Positions 15,079 through 28,300 of a DNA stretch of 64,000 nucleotides are shown here, piece by piece. Each line of letters begins with the position of its first letter. The first letter of the stretch is position 1. The notes under the pieces were generated by a model that worked only from the letters and a program-made list of their open reading frames with translations, had not been told where the DNA came from and did not search any database. Source of the DNA: Lucifuga dentata (taxonomy: Eukaryota > Chordata > Actinopteri > Ophidiiformes > Bythitidae); NCBI GenBank assembly GCA_014773175.1, contig VXCM01006067.1:1-64000 (forward strand). Reading direction: 5' to 3'. The translations under genes and the position numbers were made by a program.

Positions 15079-15611
15079 TTAAAGGACCATACCACCCATG
15101 TTTCATGTTTGACCTTAATATATTCCATTTTTGTACACGTAACTTTACTGACAATCATTTCCCAAAGGATAAAGCCATATTTCAGCTTTCCTAATATTTT
15201 GCAAAATCTCTTAATCTTTCAAAATCAAATATTCAAGTGATACACCCACCTTAAAAATCCATGTTTTGCCTGCTAATAGTTATGAAGTCGGTCATTACAA
15301 TTTTTCAATAAACGCAGGTCTTCTTTTGGAACTATATTCCCTGGTGGAGACATACATTCACTCTGCACTTTTTATTGCACTTAAACGCTAAAATTACGTA
15401 ACTTCAAAAAAANATGTTTTAAGTATCAACAAGTTGATTTTAATAGCGTACCAGAATGAACTGAAACCAATGGAGGTCTGGAAGATAGGAAAAACATTTT
15501 TAACTCACCGTTCCAGTAGTATGTTTTGGGAAATGATTGTCAGTAATCTTATGTGTATGAAAATTGAATATATTTGACTCAAACATGCAACATGGTGGTA
15601 TGGTCCTTTAA
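15079..15611 (-). mobile_element. TTAA MITE copy 2 (reverse)
   Basis: It has the same ends as the other copies, but the core is inverted: the AATCTTTCAAAATCAAAT marker lies in the left half. It is shorter in the middle than full copies, and a single N at 15413 sits where the shortening occurs, so missing assembly sequence may explain part of it. Confidence 0.85.
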
Positions 15612-17254
15612 TGTACCTCCTGCACCTTTTTTTTTCTTTGGGTCATCCTATCAAGTTTCAGTTCCACCTGATCTCTCCCCTTTTTTCTCTTTCTGTCCCC
15701 AAACTTTTATCTTAATTAATCCTTTGTTTCTAATCAGTTAAACTTTTAGCACTAGTTTACATATACAGTATATAGATTTTGATGTATTGATGTATAGATT
15801 TTGAAGTTGTCATGGTGTGCAGATCACACTAATATTCCTTTCCTTTATTTATTTTCTACAGGAGCTGGTGGTTGATATGGAGAATTTTTATTTTCTTTTT
15901 TATTTAATTCGTAATGACAACTGAACAATTTTGGACTTGCATTCCATCAGAGAATCCTTTCAATTTCAACATTTGTTATTCTATTCCTTTTTTTTTTTTT
16001 TTNTTTTTTTTTTTTTTTAATTTCATAAAGATGTCTGTAAAATTGAAGGTTAGGTGTTTTTCACACCTAACTGTAAATGTTAATGCATAAATAATTTGAT
16101 ATCCAGTCATGGAGTATTATTTCATTGTAGTGTTACTACTTTTACTTAGTCTTGCAGAGCCAATGGATAGATGCCTTGCTCAAGGAAGACAATCCTTGCT
16201 TGCTTTCTTAGCCAATCAGAAGATTCAACCCAGTAACTTTCAACTTTATTATTGAACTCAATAGAAATTTTGTCCTTGTGTGTCTCCAACTGCCCTGCTC
16301 ATATGGTGGTGCACACGTTTTCCTTCCTTTTTAATCCTGAAAGGCCCGGTGTCTTTGAAGACATCCATCCTCCTTTCATTGCCAGTGTCCAAAGCCTGCA
16401 AGCAGCAAAGTTTGAGTTCAAAGCTGGGCAGTTCAGCAGTATCATCACAAATTACAGCTGGCACTGAGATAAAATTTGGGTTACAGGGAAATGGCACGGT
16501 GACAGTTGTGGCTGTATGTCTGGTGTTTCTGCGTCTTTGTGTTACCAGCCAGCAGGAAAACGTTTTCTCTGTCAGTGTGCCATTTAGAGGACAACTGAGC
16601 TATGGGTCTGTAACATGGAGACATATTCTCTCGGAATATTCTGTAAATTTATTGCACTTGGCAAGAAAAATAAGGATAACTGCAACTGGATTTTATTTTA
16701 ACCTTTGGAAACCCACAGTGTGTACGTGAATTTAATGAAGAGAGACATCTTCTATGTTCAAATTAGGCACGATTTAATTGAGAGCGCTGGTCTCATTTAA
16801 TTGAGACCACACTGATAGAAAGGGTTCTGGAAAGGTTAGAAGTCATATTAATAATATCTGAATATCTACAGTAAACAACACAAGGTTCATTTTTCAGCAA
16901 AATGTCAAATCCAGATAAGCAGGGCAAACTTTTAAAGCATTCAGATCAGGCAAAACAGCACTTGCAAGAACTTTACATTTGTATTCTTGTAAATATTAAA
17001 AATAATTTCCAGCTACTGTTTGAAGAAAGTGCTTGTGGAACTAATTTAAGTGCAAATACTGTATTTATTTTTGGTGTGGGGAGTTTGCTAGCCTCCTTTG
17101 TTGTGTCTATGTGGATGTCGTTGTTCAGGGCACATTGTTTGCAGTTCCCTGCATCATACATCTGTAGTCACTCAATAATTATTTCTCACTCTCATCTTGC
17201 AATGATAAAAGAGAGCCGCATCTCCCCCTACTGTTTTTACTGTAAGACTGCAGC

Positions 17255-17255
<1 letters not shown>

Positions 17256-17314
<59 letters not shown>
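17256..17314. repeat. (GA)n microsatellite
   Basis: Nearly 60 bp of pure GA repeat. Confidence 0.95.
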
Positions 17315-17317
<3 letters not shown>

Positions 17318-18384
17318 CTCTGATTGGCTCTTCAATGGTGTCTGTCATTTCACTCAGTTAGGTTACAGATACAGTTAGAGATACAGATTTAACATACTGT
17401 AGTGCCCTTATCCATTATTTCAATTTTTCTCAAAATCAGTTTAGGGAAACTAAACAATCTCTTACATTTGTAACATGAATAAATGCACAAACAAATGAGA
17501 AATAAAAACTACATGGTAAGAAAGGTTTAGAATGGCAGAGGTGTTTTGGTAATTACAAAGGCATTTTACGTGTGCACTTTGCTAGTAGATTATTGTACTT
17601 TCTTCCCTTTAATAAGGGGTAATAAATTGTCCTTGTTTTAAATTAGTTAGGCTATAAAATATGAAGTGTTAGGCTATAAAATATGGAGTCTGGAGTATGC
17701 TGCTGGAATAATTATAGACTTTTTTTTCTGTGTTTAGTTATAAGAAGTTAATTTTTGCATTTAAAAACTAGTGATGATCAAATGGCACAAATCCTGAGTT
17801 ACCACAGCAGAAAATCCAGTCCTAATAACATTAATCAGTTTCAGTTCAGTTTTGTCATCCAGTTAGTTAGAGCTGCTATTAAAACAAAAATTTAAATTTA
17901 CAAACTTTAAAAAAGAAGTATTCTGGAATTTAATTGGTATAAACTGGTAATGAAGTATTATTTTCTGCTATAGGAAAATTATTCAGTGACAGACCCTGAC
18001 TTGCATTCAGAAACAAAGATTAGTTAGGAAATAAGGCTTCATGGTCGACCACCTTAGAGAATAAGCAACAGCGAAACTGGGCTCCACTGTGTTTGTCAAA
18101 GTACAACCACAATGTCTGTTCCCTGTGATTCCAGAAGAGGTTTTAATTCTCACATTTACATTCGTGATAATGGACGCATTTGCTTCCTCAGCACATGACA
18201 AAATTATTCTTAAAAGAAAGAACTGAAAGCAAGGCTCCTGTGTGACCTTACAAGTACATCATCTATATTGTGCTGTTCCTCTTTTTAAGGCAAAGTAACA
18301 ATGTGCAAGTCACAGCAAAAGTATAAAACAGAGAGAACTGAATGATGCCTGGATGTATGCCTGTAAACTAAATTTAAAACAAAT

Positions 18385-18412
18385 TGATGTATGTATGTAT
18401 GTATGTATATAT
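18385..18412. repeat. (ATGT)n microsatellite
   Basis: Six to seven ATGT units. Confidence 0.85.
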
Positions 18413-19271
18413 GGTCGTTTATGGAAGGGAATTTGACAGCTGAAATCAGCACTTTTTTAGAAGTTGTTATAGAGCTCTCTGTGTGACCTTGGCATTGCCA
18501 CATGCACCTGTAGCAGGCGTTTGGATTGATGCTTGCAAATTTTGCACCTTTATTAAACATTGAAATTTGAACCACAAAAAGTCATATGATTAGTAATATG
18601 GAAAAACATTGCTTTTTTATTATACTTACGTCTGTCTTATTGTAATTATTTTCATGACCTAATACTATGAGTGTGATAATAATGTGGCATTTAGGAGGTA
18701 AATGGCTCGGACTTTATTCCAGGAAGTAACAGGTTAAGCATTTTATTACATTATGGTAATGTCTGGCATTTATACAGTATTTAGCAGCATTTTCATAATT
18801 GTTTAAATTTTAGTTAATTTGACACATTTTTAGTAAATCAGTCAAAATATTAAATACGTGACAGCATTTTACACTCTTTTTGTACTTCAATACTTGTACA
18901 GTATCTCCATTTGGTAGGATCTCAATAAACTTTCACGTCTAATAGAAGAAACTGTTTAATCTTTTCTAAAAATGATAATTTGTTGGGGATGTATTTGTTT
19001 TTAATAATAATATTCTATTCACTATTAGCCAGCATTGCTTTTACCATCTTTTGTTTTTTGAGCATGCAGTGACTTCTATATTTACCTATATTAACTGATT
19101 TTGTTTGAACGGACTGTGAAAACACATTTAACAAAGGTTGGCTGTGAAGTTTACAGTCGGAATTGCACACAGACTTTACGAAGAGGCCTTGAAGGCAACT
19201 TCAGTGACGGTAGCGGCACGTCCTGAATCTTTGAACGCAGCATAAATGCCACGTCGTGATCGGCAACAAAA

Positions 19272-19297
19272 GTCATGTGACTCAGACCGCACGTGAC
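19272..19297 (+). promoter_or_regulatory. pepd: Paired E-boxes in the pepd promoter/5' leader
   Basis: GTCATGTGAC at 19272-19281 contains the M-box core TCATGTGA. CACGTGAC at 19290-19297 is one arm of the palindromic GTCACGTGAC (CLEAR/USF) element. The two are 8 bp apart and end 37 and 21 bp before the pepd ATG. Bases are seen directly; binding by MiT/TFE or USF factors is inference. The transcription start is not visible, so the sites may lie in the promoter or in the 5' leader. Confidence 0.5.
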
Positions 19298-19318
19298 ATT
19301 CTAGACGGGAGCACTAAC

Positions 19319-19335
19319 ATGGCTGCAGCACAGCA
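19319..19335 (+). CDS. pepd: pepd exon 1
   Basis: Encodes MAAAQ plus two bases of the next Q codon. A GTGAGT donor follows. If unspliced, TGA would stop translation at codon 7, which fixes this donor. Confidence 0.85.
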
Positions 19336-22300
19336 GTGAGTTTTCTATTTTCTCTCAACACTTCCACTGATAACAATTTACATTTAGATTATGTTAAATT
19401 AATATTAATGTTCGCGTTTACCACCTGCTAATGCACCAAAAGTGGCACGTCACAGAGCTCGCGGGTCCACCGGACAACGATGTTGCTAGGGGACAAAAAA
19501 AAACAAAAAAACGCAGTTGCTAGGGACATGACAGTTATTCCACAGACCTGCAGAAGTATTTGGAAATCGTTTTAGCAAGTATCCCCTTCTAAAGTTACAT
19601 TAAAATTTGTTTCGTAATAACGTGATTAGCTTTTGAAACTATTGATAGCTACTTGTTGGGAAAAACATTTGAATACAAACTTTCTATGTAAAGAATGGAT
19701 TTTTACAGTAAGGTAAAATATGGTTGTGCGCTTTATGCTAATTAAGTCCTAGCCCTAATAAATTAAACTTTCTTCACTTCCTTAAAAATTTAAACTGGAG
19801 CAAAGAAAGCATTTTCTCCAATAGTCTTCCCTTTGTTCATACAGATGCACGCCTGCATCAACATAACTATTATATTTTTTACAACGTATTTTATAAAATC
19901 AAAAACTGTACTTTGCTGAAATTTTAACTGTACTTTTAAGCTCCTACTAGAAACTACTTTTTACTTTAGAAAAGGAATCCAGGACAGTCATGTGATTGTA
20001 ATTCAGGATGACTGTAATCAGAAGACATGCAAAGCTGTAATCAAAATTGAATATATTACAGTATTGTAACAGATTATTGCTAAAGGTGCATATTTGCCAA
20101 ATCTGTGGTAAATTTTTTACTGTTTGCAACAGTACAGAAAGCAGGAGAGGTCATGGGTATAATTATATGTTTCACTTTCTTATGATTATAGAATGTTGTT
20201 TTTCTTGATCTTGATGGAACAGACTTTGGGTTTTTTCATGATCAGTAATAATGAAATCAGGAAACATTTTGTAATCTTGACATATAAAGCCACATTTTCT
20301 TGCGACCAACACATAATCGAAACTACTTCTTGTATTCCTTAGATAGAAATGTGCTAATCAATGTTCTTATCAGCTGACATGAGGAAATCTCTGGCAGTGA
20401 CTGCCTTATGAGAGATTGCAGACATTGGAACAAAGTAAGAGGAATGCTTTATGATATTATGTAATGCACGGCCTCAAAAATTACAAGGGAGTTCAATTAA
20501 AATCTCTTTGACACTATCTAAAATATGGATAGGATTTGTTTTATAAAAGTTGAGTTGCTGGCGTTATAGCAAATATTAGTGTGTATATCTCCTGGAAGTA
20601 GTCAGCTCTACATTATTCAGAATCATTAACAGTCATCTATCATGTCACAGATGGTGCCTCACAAACTTGTAACTGAGAGGTTGTGGTTATAAATCCTGAT
20701 CTCTGGTCCACAACTCTGCTGATTAGATAACAAAGAGATGTATCAGCTTCAGCCTGGACTGTACAAATGGTTAATACCTAACGTCAAAGTATTTTTATGG
20801 CTCAAGATTTTAGGTGTTTGGATAGGCTTGAGGTTACACTGGTTAATATCTACACCACTAAAGGCTCAAACTGACTGAAGAATTACCTCCATTATCTCAA
20901 AAGATCTGCATGCTGACCAGTTTGGTGAGCATCTTGAATTTATACAGAAAAAAACTATCAAAGATCTCACAAGGACTTTTCACTGCAGATCCATAATTCC
21001 CAACAGATGTGGAAAAAAAACAAATAATGTTTGCAATAAAAAAAAAAGAAAGAAAGAAAGAAAAAAGATGCTGAGCCACATAGAACTAATATTATTTTGA
21101 CAAAACATTTGCAGGAGAATTTTTACTAAGCACATTATCGACGTGGCAGATTTATATTGGATTAAAAGTGCAAATAACCTCTGCAATTATAACAAATCAC
21201 AGAAAAGAAATTAGTCCCCTTTACACACATAGATAAAATGTCTAAAAATACTAAAATATTTACAAAAACAGCCTGCCACATTACAATAGTTTATAAAATT
21301 AAAAAAAAACAATTGCTGAGTACAAAATAGATTTCGAACATCTACTAAAATAGTTAATCTTAAGAGTCCATTCTTCTTAAAAAAAACAAAAAAACAAAAA
21401 AAACACAAGCTTAACAAAAATAATACACACACTGAGCAAACACTAAATAGAAGCTGGATTCATTGTGAACCTACAGCACTGCCAGTGGCAGTGCTGTAGG
21501 TTCACAGTTTGTTTTGGCAGCCACATTCTCAGCTTAAATCTCAACATCTCTCAGCTTAAATCAAAACATATCCCCCGTCAGAAAGTGTTAAATTAGATTC
21601 TTCCCACTTGTAAGTGCTATTCATATTTATGGTTATCACTTATCACTTTTGCTTTCGCTGAGTCAATCATACATGGTCTTGTATGTGTGCAGTGAGGCTA
21701 CTTAATGCACTGCGATTTTCAGAAAATACGGTAGTTAATGACAATAGGAGCAGTGTGGAAAAAAAAATATTACACCATAAGCCACCATGGCAAGCTTAAA
21801 GGACCAGACCACCCATTTTGCTTGTTTGAGCCTAATATATTAAATTTTCATACACGTAATGTTACTGACAATCATTTCCCAAAGGATATNTGTTTGAGCC
21901 TAATATATTAAATTTTCATACACGTAATGTTACTGACAATCATTTCCCAAAGGATATTTCAGCTTTCTTTATATTTTGCAAAATCTCTTAATTAATCTTT
22001 CAAAATCAAATATTCAAGCGATACACCCTTATATCCATACACCTTAGAAATCAATGTTTCACCTGCTAATAGTTACACAAAATTATGACGTCATGGTCAA
22101 TAACATTCTTCGATAAACACAGGTCTTCTTTTGGGACTATATTCCCCGGTGGAGACATACGTTCACTCCGCACTTTTTATTGCACTTAAACACTAAAATT
22201 ATGCAACTTCAAAAAAACCTGTATACATCTTGTTCGCGATGATGGATTACCTATCCTAAGAACTTTTCAAGTATCAACAAGTTGATTTTAATAGCGTACC

Positions 22301-25300
22301 AGAATGAACTGAAACCCTTGGCAGTCTGAAAGGTAAGAATTTTTTTTTTGACTCACCGTCCAGTAGTATGCTTTGAGAAATGATTGTCAGTAGACTTACG
22401 TGTATGAAAATTGAATATATTAGGCCCAAACTTGCTAAATGGGCAGTATGGTCCTTTAATGTAGACCCCCAAGTCATCCTATCACCTGCCTCTCTCTGCT
22501 TTCAGAGCTGTCTACTGGCTGGGTAATGACACCCTGAGGGTGTCGGCAGTTCTGTTTGCCGAGAACCGTCGACGGCTGTGCCAGGGTCTGAAGGCCGCAG
22601 ACAGAGTGGTGCCCGGCTCAGTGGTGCTGCTGCAGGGAGGAGAGCAGAAGCAGAGGCACTGCACAGACACAGACCTGCTCTTCAGACAGGTAGGACATGA
22701 GCTGACACTGGGGGCCAGTGCCAAACTGAAGCAGGGCTGGTGGAGGTGCGTTTCATGTTTTATTTATTATGACCTCTCTGAAAGTAAAGGAGCAGCTCCT
22801 TCCTCTGACTCAGGTATTTAGAGCAGCCATCCTGCTCATTTTGGCAGGTTGTGGCTGCAACCTCAATCCCTCAGTCAGAAGCGCCTGTGCTCGTGATTGC
22901 AATTTAGTGTCGAGTAGGGATGTGCATGAATAATTAATTATTCAGTTAGTCGAAATGGTCAACATCATCGAATATTAAAAAAAAATAAAATCGACTAATT
23001 TTTGGGGGGCATTTTTTTTTTACGTCATAGATAAGCAGAACTAATGTTTGTGGCACTGTTTCTGCCCATGTGCTACACCTTTGCTTTAGTTTCTGTGTAT
23101 TATCTTATGTTATAACAATAGTTATTTTCAATTGTTAACTGTGTTTTTAATAAATTAGGCTATAGCATAACTCAGATATGAACTACACTAATTCCTGCAC
23201 TGATCGCCATTGCTCTGGATCTGCTGCACAAAGATATGCGTTTCATGGAATCTGCCTTGCCTGTGGGCATTCGAGAGAAACTGTCTGTCTTGTACAAGAA
23301 AGTACGTGAGCTGGAGCCTGTACAAAGTGAAAAAGCCCATGATGAGAGTGTGGAAATTGCGGGAAGACATCAACACATCAGCAATCAGCGCTTTGCTTGG
23401 AGAGGATTACAGCACACAGGACGTTGAACAAGATGAGCTGGATTGCTACTTTTCTGAGCCACACATCTCCCCTGATGAAAACCCCCTATTGTGGTTGCAA
23501 CACAATGAATATCATTTTAAAGTTCTGAGCATCCTTGCAAGGCAGTACTTAGCCATACCCAGGTTTTTTCTGCTGCAAGACTCGTGGTCAACAAGTGTCA
23601 GGTGGAGGCCACGCTTTAGCGATGATGTCACGACTAATCAACTTCAACTGGCCTGGATGATTCGACCTCAAAAAATAATCATAATGCCCATTCCTAATGT
23701 TGAACAAAGTTCCAAGCAAATTCAAATTTTGTTTTCTGGCTGAGGTGTATTTTCATTTGGCACTTATCTGGTTTAGCAAAGACAGTGTCGGTATTCATTA
23801 TGTGCTTAGTAATCCAGTATTGGCAAACTTTCTCTTTTCTGCTGTTATCATTTTCCTCACTAATGTCCTGGCGGATTGTTTCAATTCTGCAGGAGTCTTT
23901 CTTCCACTGGGCTTTTGGAGTAACTGAGCCAGACTGCTTCGGAGCCATTGATGTGGACTTGGGGAAATCCATCCTTTTTGTTCCCAAACTGCCTGAAAGC
24001 TATGCTACTTGGATGGGAGAGTGAGTTTCACTAATCTCCAAAAGTGCTTTGTTCATGGTTAATCATCACCAGCCAGTCCAGAGCTGTTAGCTGCATCTTA
24101 AAAGAAAGAGTTACCCGACACACTTGCTTTAAACCAGCATTCAATTGGGATTTGCAACCACATGACGTGGAGTTTCCCAGCATTTTTGTGTTGCCTGTCT
24201 GGTCATGAGGTAATCAGTAAAACTCCTGGACATAATATCTGGTTGGATTTAGGCCCTGCAGGCTTTTATCCCTCTATATCATGCTTCCCTTTTCTGTAAA
24301 TGTCAGAACATTTTTATCAAATGACATGCAACAAAATTTCCTCTTCCCTCAGGAATTACTTGATCAGCACTTTTGCTTCATTCATGCGCTTCGTTCTTCA
24401 TTTTGTTTTCTCTTAAAATGCCTAATTAGTGTATAAACATCAAATCATCTGTCATTTGGCTGTGCTTCTGATTTACCTCACCAGGTTTGTTTTGCATCTT
24501 TGACAGGATCTATCCAAAAGAGCACTTCAAGAAGAAGTATGCTGTTGATGAAGTGCATTACACCTGTGATGTAAGTGTGTCTGTGTTGCTGCGGCTCTTT
24601 CACGCTTCTCTATGTGACCTTTTCCCTGTGCAGTAACTGAACTTTGGTGTTAAGTCATCCAGCCGTGAAGTTACAGGAAAAGGACATTAGTGCCTCAGTA
24701 GGCGTTTTAAAGGTGAAAGCATAAAAATGACACTATGAGCAATAAAAGTTTTGTACTAGAACCTTCAAGAAGCTGTCGCTGCTGTCATCAACTAAACACG
24801 TCCAAGCATGTCATACAGAGTAAAAACACACAGTAAGAAGGTCTTGGTGTTGTGTCCTGTGCCAGCACTGTTTGTTTTTTTTTCATGCTCTGTCTGTGTT
24901 TGCATTGTTTCTTCTCAGCTAGGGATGGGGTCAGGGATCAAACTTAAACTTAAACCTAATCAAAATGAGAACATTCTTGGCAAATACTCGGGCAAGTGGC
25001 AATTCTGCATGTGTTTATGTAGCTTTGTTTGCATGTACTTTTCAATTTAGGTCAGGTGTCTTTGTCCTTGTTACTGCTCTGATGACTCCTGCTGGTCAGC
25101 CAGTCTGCAAAGAGGAGGGCAGGATCAGAGAGAGGAATAGGGAGAGGCTCCCACACTTTATGCCTTACCAGTTAAGCCCAATTCCTGCAGTTTAAAAGAG
25201 GCAGTTAGTGACATGGCTAACTGCATTTTCTCTCTGCAGACACTCGTGACAAGGACTACTTGACATGTTATATTTCCTAATTTGACACTTCCCTAATGAT

Positions 25301-28300
25301 CTGTTCATTGAAAAACTAAAGCTCCCAAACAATATCGCACAACATTGCTGTGTAATATTTGAAAAAATAAAATATTTATTCCTTATTAATTCCTTATTTG
25401 TTTTAGCTGTTACTGTCTGGAAAGGCTGCTGCCACACAAGGCTTTTGAACAGAGCACTACTTCTTTCATATTAGAACGAGGTCATGAATATTGAGCACTC
25501 CTATTCATACGTGAAAGGTTTTGCTGTACTCACTGCTTAATGTGCATGCAGTTTACTTTAAATAAACTTGATGCAATAGAGACTAGAAATGTGTATGCTG
25601 CTTTCCATGTTTTGAAAGAAGCTGGATGGTGTTTGCCTTCATGATTTGTTGTTGGTTTGCTTCAAATCAGTATTTTTGGGTTTGTGCTGACATTTCATAG
25701 CAATTCTCAGTGTGTGCCAGGAGTCACATTTGCTTTGTCAACCTGTCTCACAAAGCCAGAATTAAGTGTGTTTGCTTTAAAAAGGACTCCAAGTTCAATT
25801 AGTGTTCCCACTTGTTTTGACTTCATTTCTCTACAAAGGCATCAAAAACATTTAAAAATCACGTCTCTCCAGTCAAATGTGCCTTTCAACTTAAAGATGA
25901 AAAACGTCAGATCCCACAACTGATGAAGTCGTTGAGGCAAATGTGATTTTCTCAGATGCATTTGAAATATATGAGCAGTGCTGTCATACAAGACATAAAT
26001 GAAGTCATTTCAGTGTCTAATCACTTTGAATTTGCGAGTTATGCTTCAACTTAAAGTTTGACTTTAGGTGTCAAAGAATGACAAGTACTGGATGTCATTT
26101 GATTTATCTGACAGCCATCTTTTTGTTTTTTCCCACTTTACAGAGAAAATATGACTCATGATGTAGGAATCCAGGTTTAGGGGTTTTAATAAAAGCAATG
26201 CTCAAATATCAGCACAGGGTGTGTGAGTGGTGAGTCAGGGATGTGTTACCTGACATTTAAGCTGCAGGCAGAGGAAAGCAATAAAGTCACTACAGATTTG
26301 TTATTTAATGTGCTGCTGAGTACCAGAGAAAGCACCGAGCCACGGCCGTGCCTTTGAGCGTGACCTTTCTTTCTGCAGCTCAGTAGAAGAAAACTAGTGC
26401 CTGTTGTCTCTGCGGCTTCTCTATGTCTCAGTCTTTTAAATAATCTTGTCTTTCTGTGTCCTTGTAGATCCTTGATGTCTTGACCAACATGAAACCAGCA
26501 GTCCTCCTAACATTGGTACACTGTCTCTTTCTCTGCAGCTCTCTTAACTTATCATTAGGATCAGGCATGTATTAGTATGGCTAGACTGATATGCTGCAAT
26601 GGGTTCATCTTTGACTGCAGTAAGAAATATTTATTTTTAATTAAACGATTGATCAAAAGTAAATTCAGCTGAGTGAACTTTTTAGTCTAAAAAAAGCACT
26701 AATCAGGCCTGTCCCATCCTACCTTCACCTTCACTGATGAAGCCATCAAGTCATCGTTTTAATGGGAATGTTTTAATGTCACATGAAGGTTTTAATGCTG
26801 CTTCTGAGATTTTGTCATCCAATGACCAATAAAAATGCTAAGGATAATGAATATTTGATGAATAAATGTGAAAGACCTTGAATTATGGCACAGAATATCC
26901 ACACCTGGTAATTTCTGTCATTAACATTGTCAACTTTCAAAAAGTCATTTAAAGGACCATTGCGTGTTTTTAGCATAATATATTCAATTTTCAATTTTCA
27001 TATGCATAAGGTTACTAACAATCATTTCCCAACGCATACTACTGGAATGGTGAGTTAAAACAAATTTTTTCATACCTTCCAGACCCGCCATTGGTTTTAG
27101 TTCATTCCGTTATTAAAATCAACTTGTTGATACTTGAAACATTCTTGGGATATGTAATCCATCGTCGCAAACAAGACATGTATTCAGGTTTTTTCGAAGT
27201 TTTGTAATTTTAGTGTTAGCACAATAAAAAGCGCAGAGTGAATGTATGCCTCCACCAAGGAATATAGTCCCAAAAGAAGACCTGTGTTTATCGAAAAATT
27301 TATATGAGCGTGACTTCATAATTTTGCATAACTATTAGCAGGCGAAACATTGATTTTTAAGGTGGGTGTATTGCTTCAGTATTTGATTTTGAAAGATTAA
27401 GAGATTTTGCAAAATATCAGGAAAGCTGTTTTATCCTTTGGGAAATGATTGTCAGTAATGTTATGTGTATGAAAATTTAATATATTATGCTCAAACATGC
27501 AAAATGGATGGTATGGTCCTTTAATTCTAAAACGGTAAAGTAAGTAAATCCCTTAGTTTCTAACGCAACGAATAAGTGTCTTGCTGTGTTATAAACTAAA
27601 TAACCTAGCAAGGAGTCAAATGGCTCACTATGAATTCTAGCTGTGGAAATATATTAAAAGTGGCTTCCCTCCCTGCTTCAAATTCATTTTCCCTCACTGA
27701 TTATGCAATAGAGCCTAGAATGCAGCCTAGAATGAAGCCTAAATTGGTAATGAAACCATCTCAGTCATTTTTGTTTGTTTTTTTTTTTTTTTTTTTTAAA
27801 TGCAGCGCGGACAGAATACAGACAGCGGGAGTATCTGCCGTGAAGCTGCCTTTGACGGAATTAGTCGGTATGTTAATTGCCGTCAGTTCTGCATTAACAT
27901 AATTATACGTTGTTTGAGGAGGCTGTTGAGTTTTTCTTATAACCTCCTATAATAGGATGCAACAGATTCTCATGCATACTGATTGTTGCTAATTAACCTG
28001 ATTCTGAATAGAAGCTGGTTTTGTTATTATAAATGAATGACAATGTTGCTGTTGTCCTCTGCTGCTCTTTGTTCTTTTACATTACAGGTTTTTATCTATT
28101 CTGCACTGTAAACTTCACTACTTACTTCTCACCTACTCATGCAGTATTCTCTATGATTTCAAAAATTTTAGTACATTTGAGCTGAAATGTGAATTTTATT
28201 AACCTGCTGATTCTTTGGATTGTTTTTAAATCAGCTTCCAAGTGAACAACACACTTTTGCACCCAGTCATCGTGGAATGGTGAGTTACTTTAAAAACTGC

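Larger units (their letters stand above)
1..19270. other. AT-rich gene desert upstream of pepd
   Basis: I see no exon that can be defended on either strand. The longest open frames (7180-7542 minus, 11039-11428 plus, 16280-16729 plus) have no recognisable domain, no family resemblance and no splice partners. The stretch holds one SINE (2551-2897), a second interspersed repeat near 5075-5300, two members of the TTAA MITE family, microsatellites, poly-A/T tracts and five single-N assembly joins. It could be intergenic or part of a very long intron of an unseen gene. Conserved non-coding elements cannot be judged from one sequence. Confidence 0.7.
19336..22505 (+). other. pepd: pepd intron 1
   Basis: A 3.2 kb intron with no exon evidence. 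It holds two GTTGCTAGG motifs near its start, poly-A tracts, a near-perfect 41 bp palindrome (21465-21505) and MITE copy 3, which ends 46 bp before exon 2. Confidence 0.85.

Noticed and set aside
16280..16729. 149-residue plus-strand open frame, the longest in the left flank
   Set aside because: Hydrophobic but without a recognisable signal peptide or family; a second frame overlaps its start. Chance length is plausible over 19 kb.
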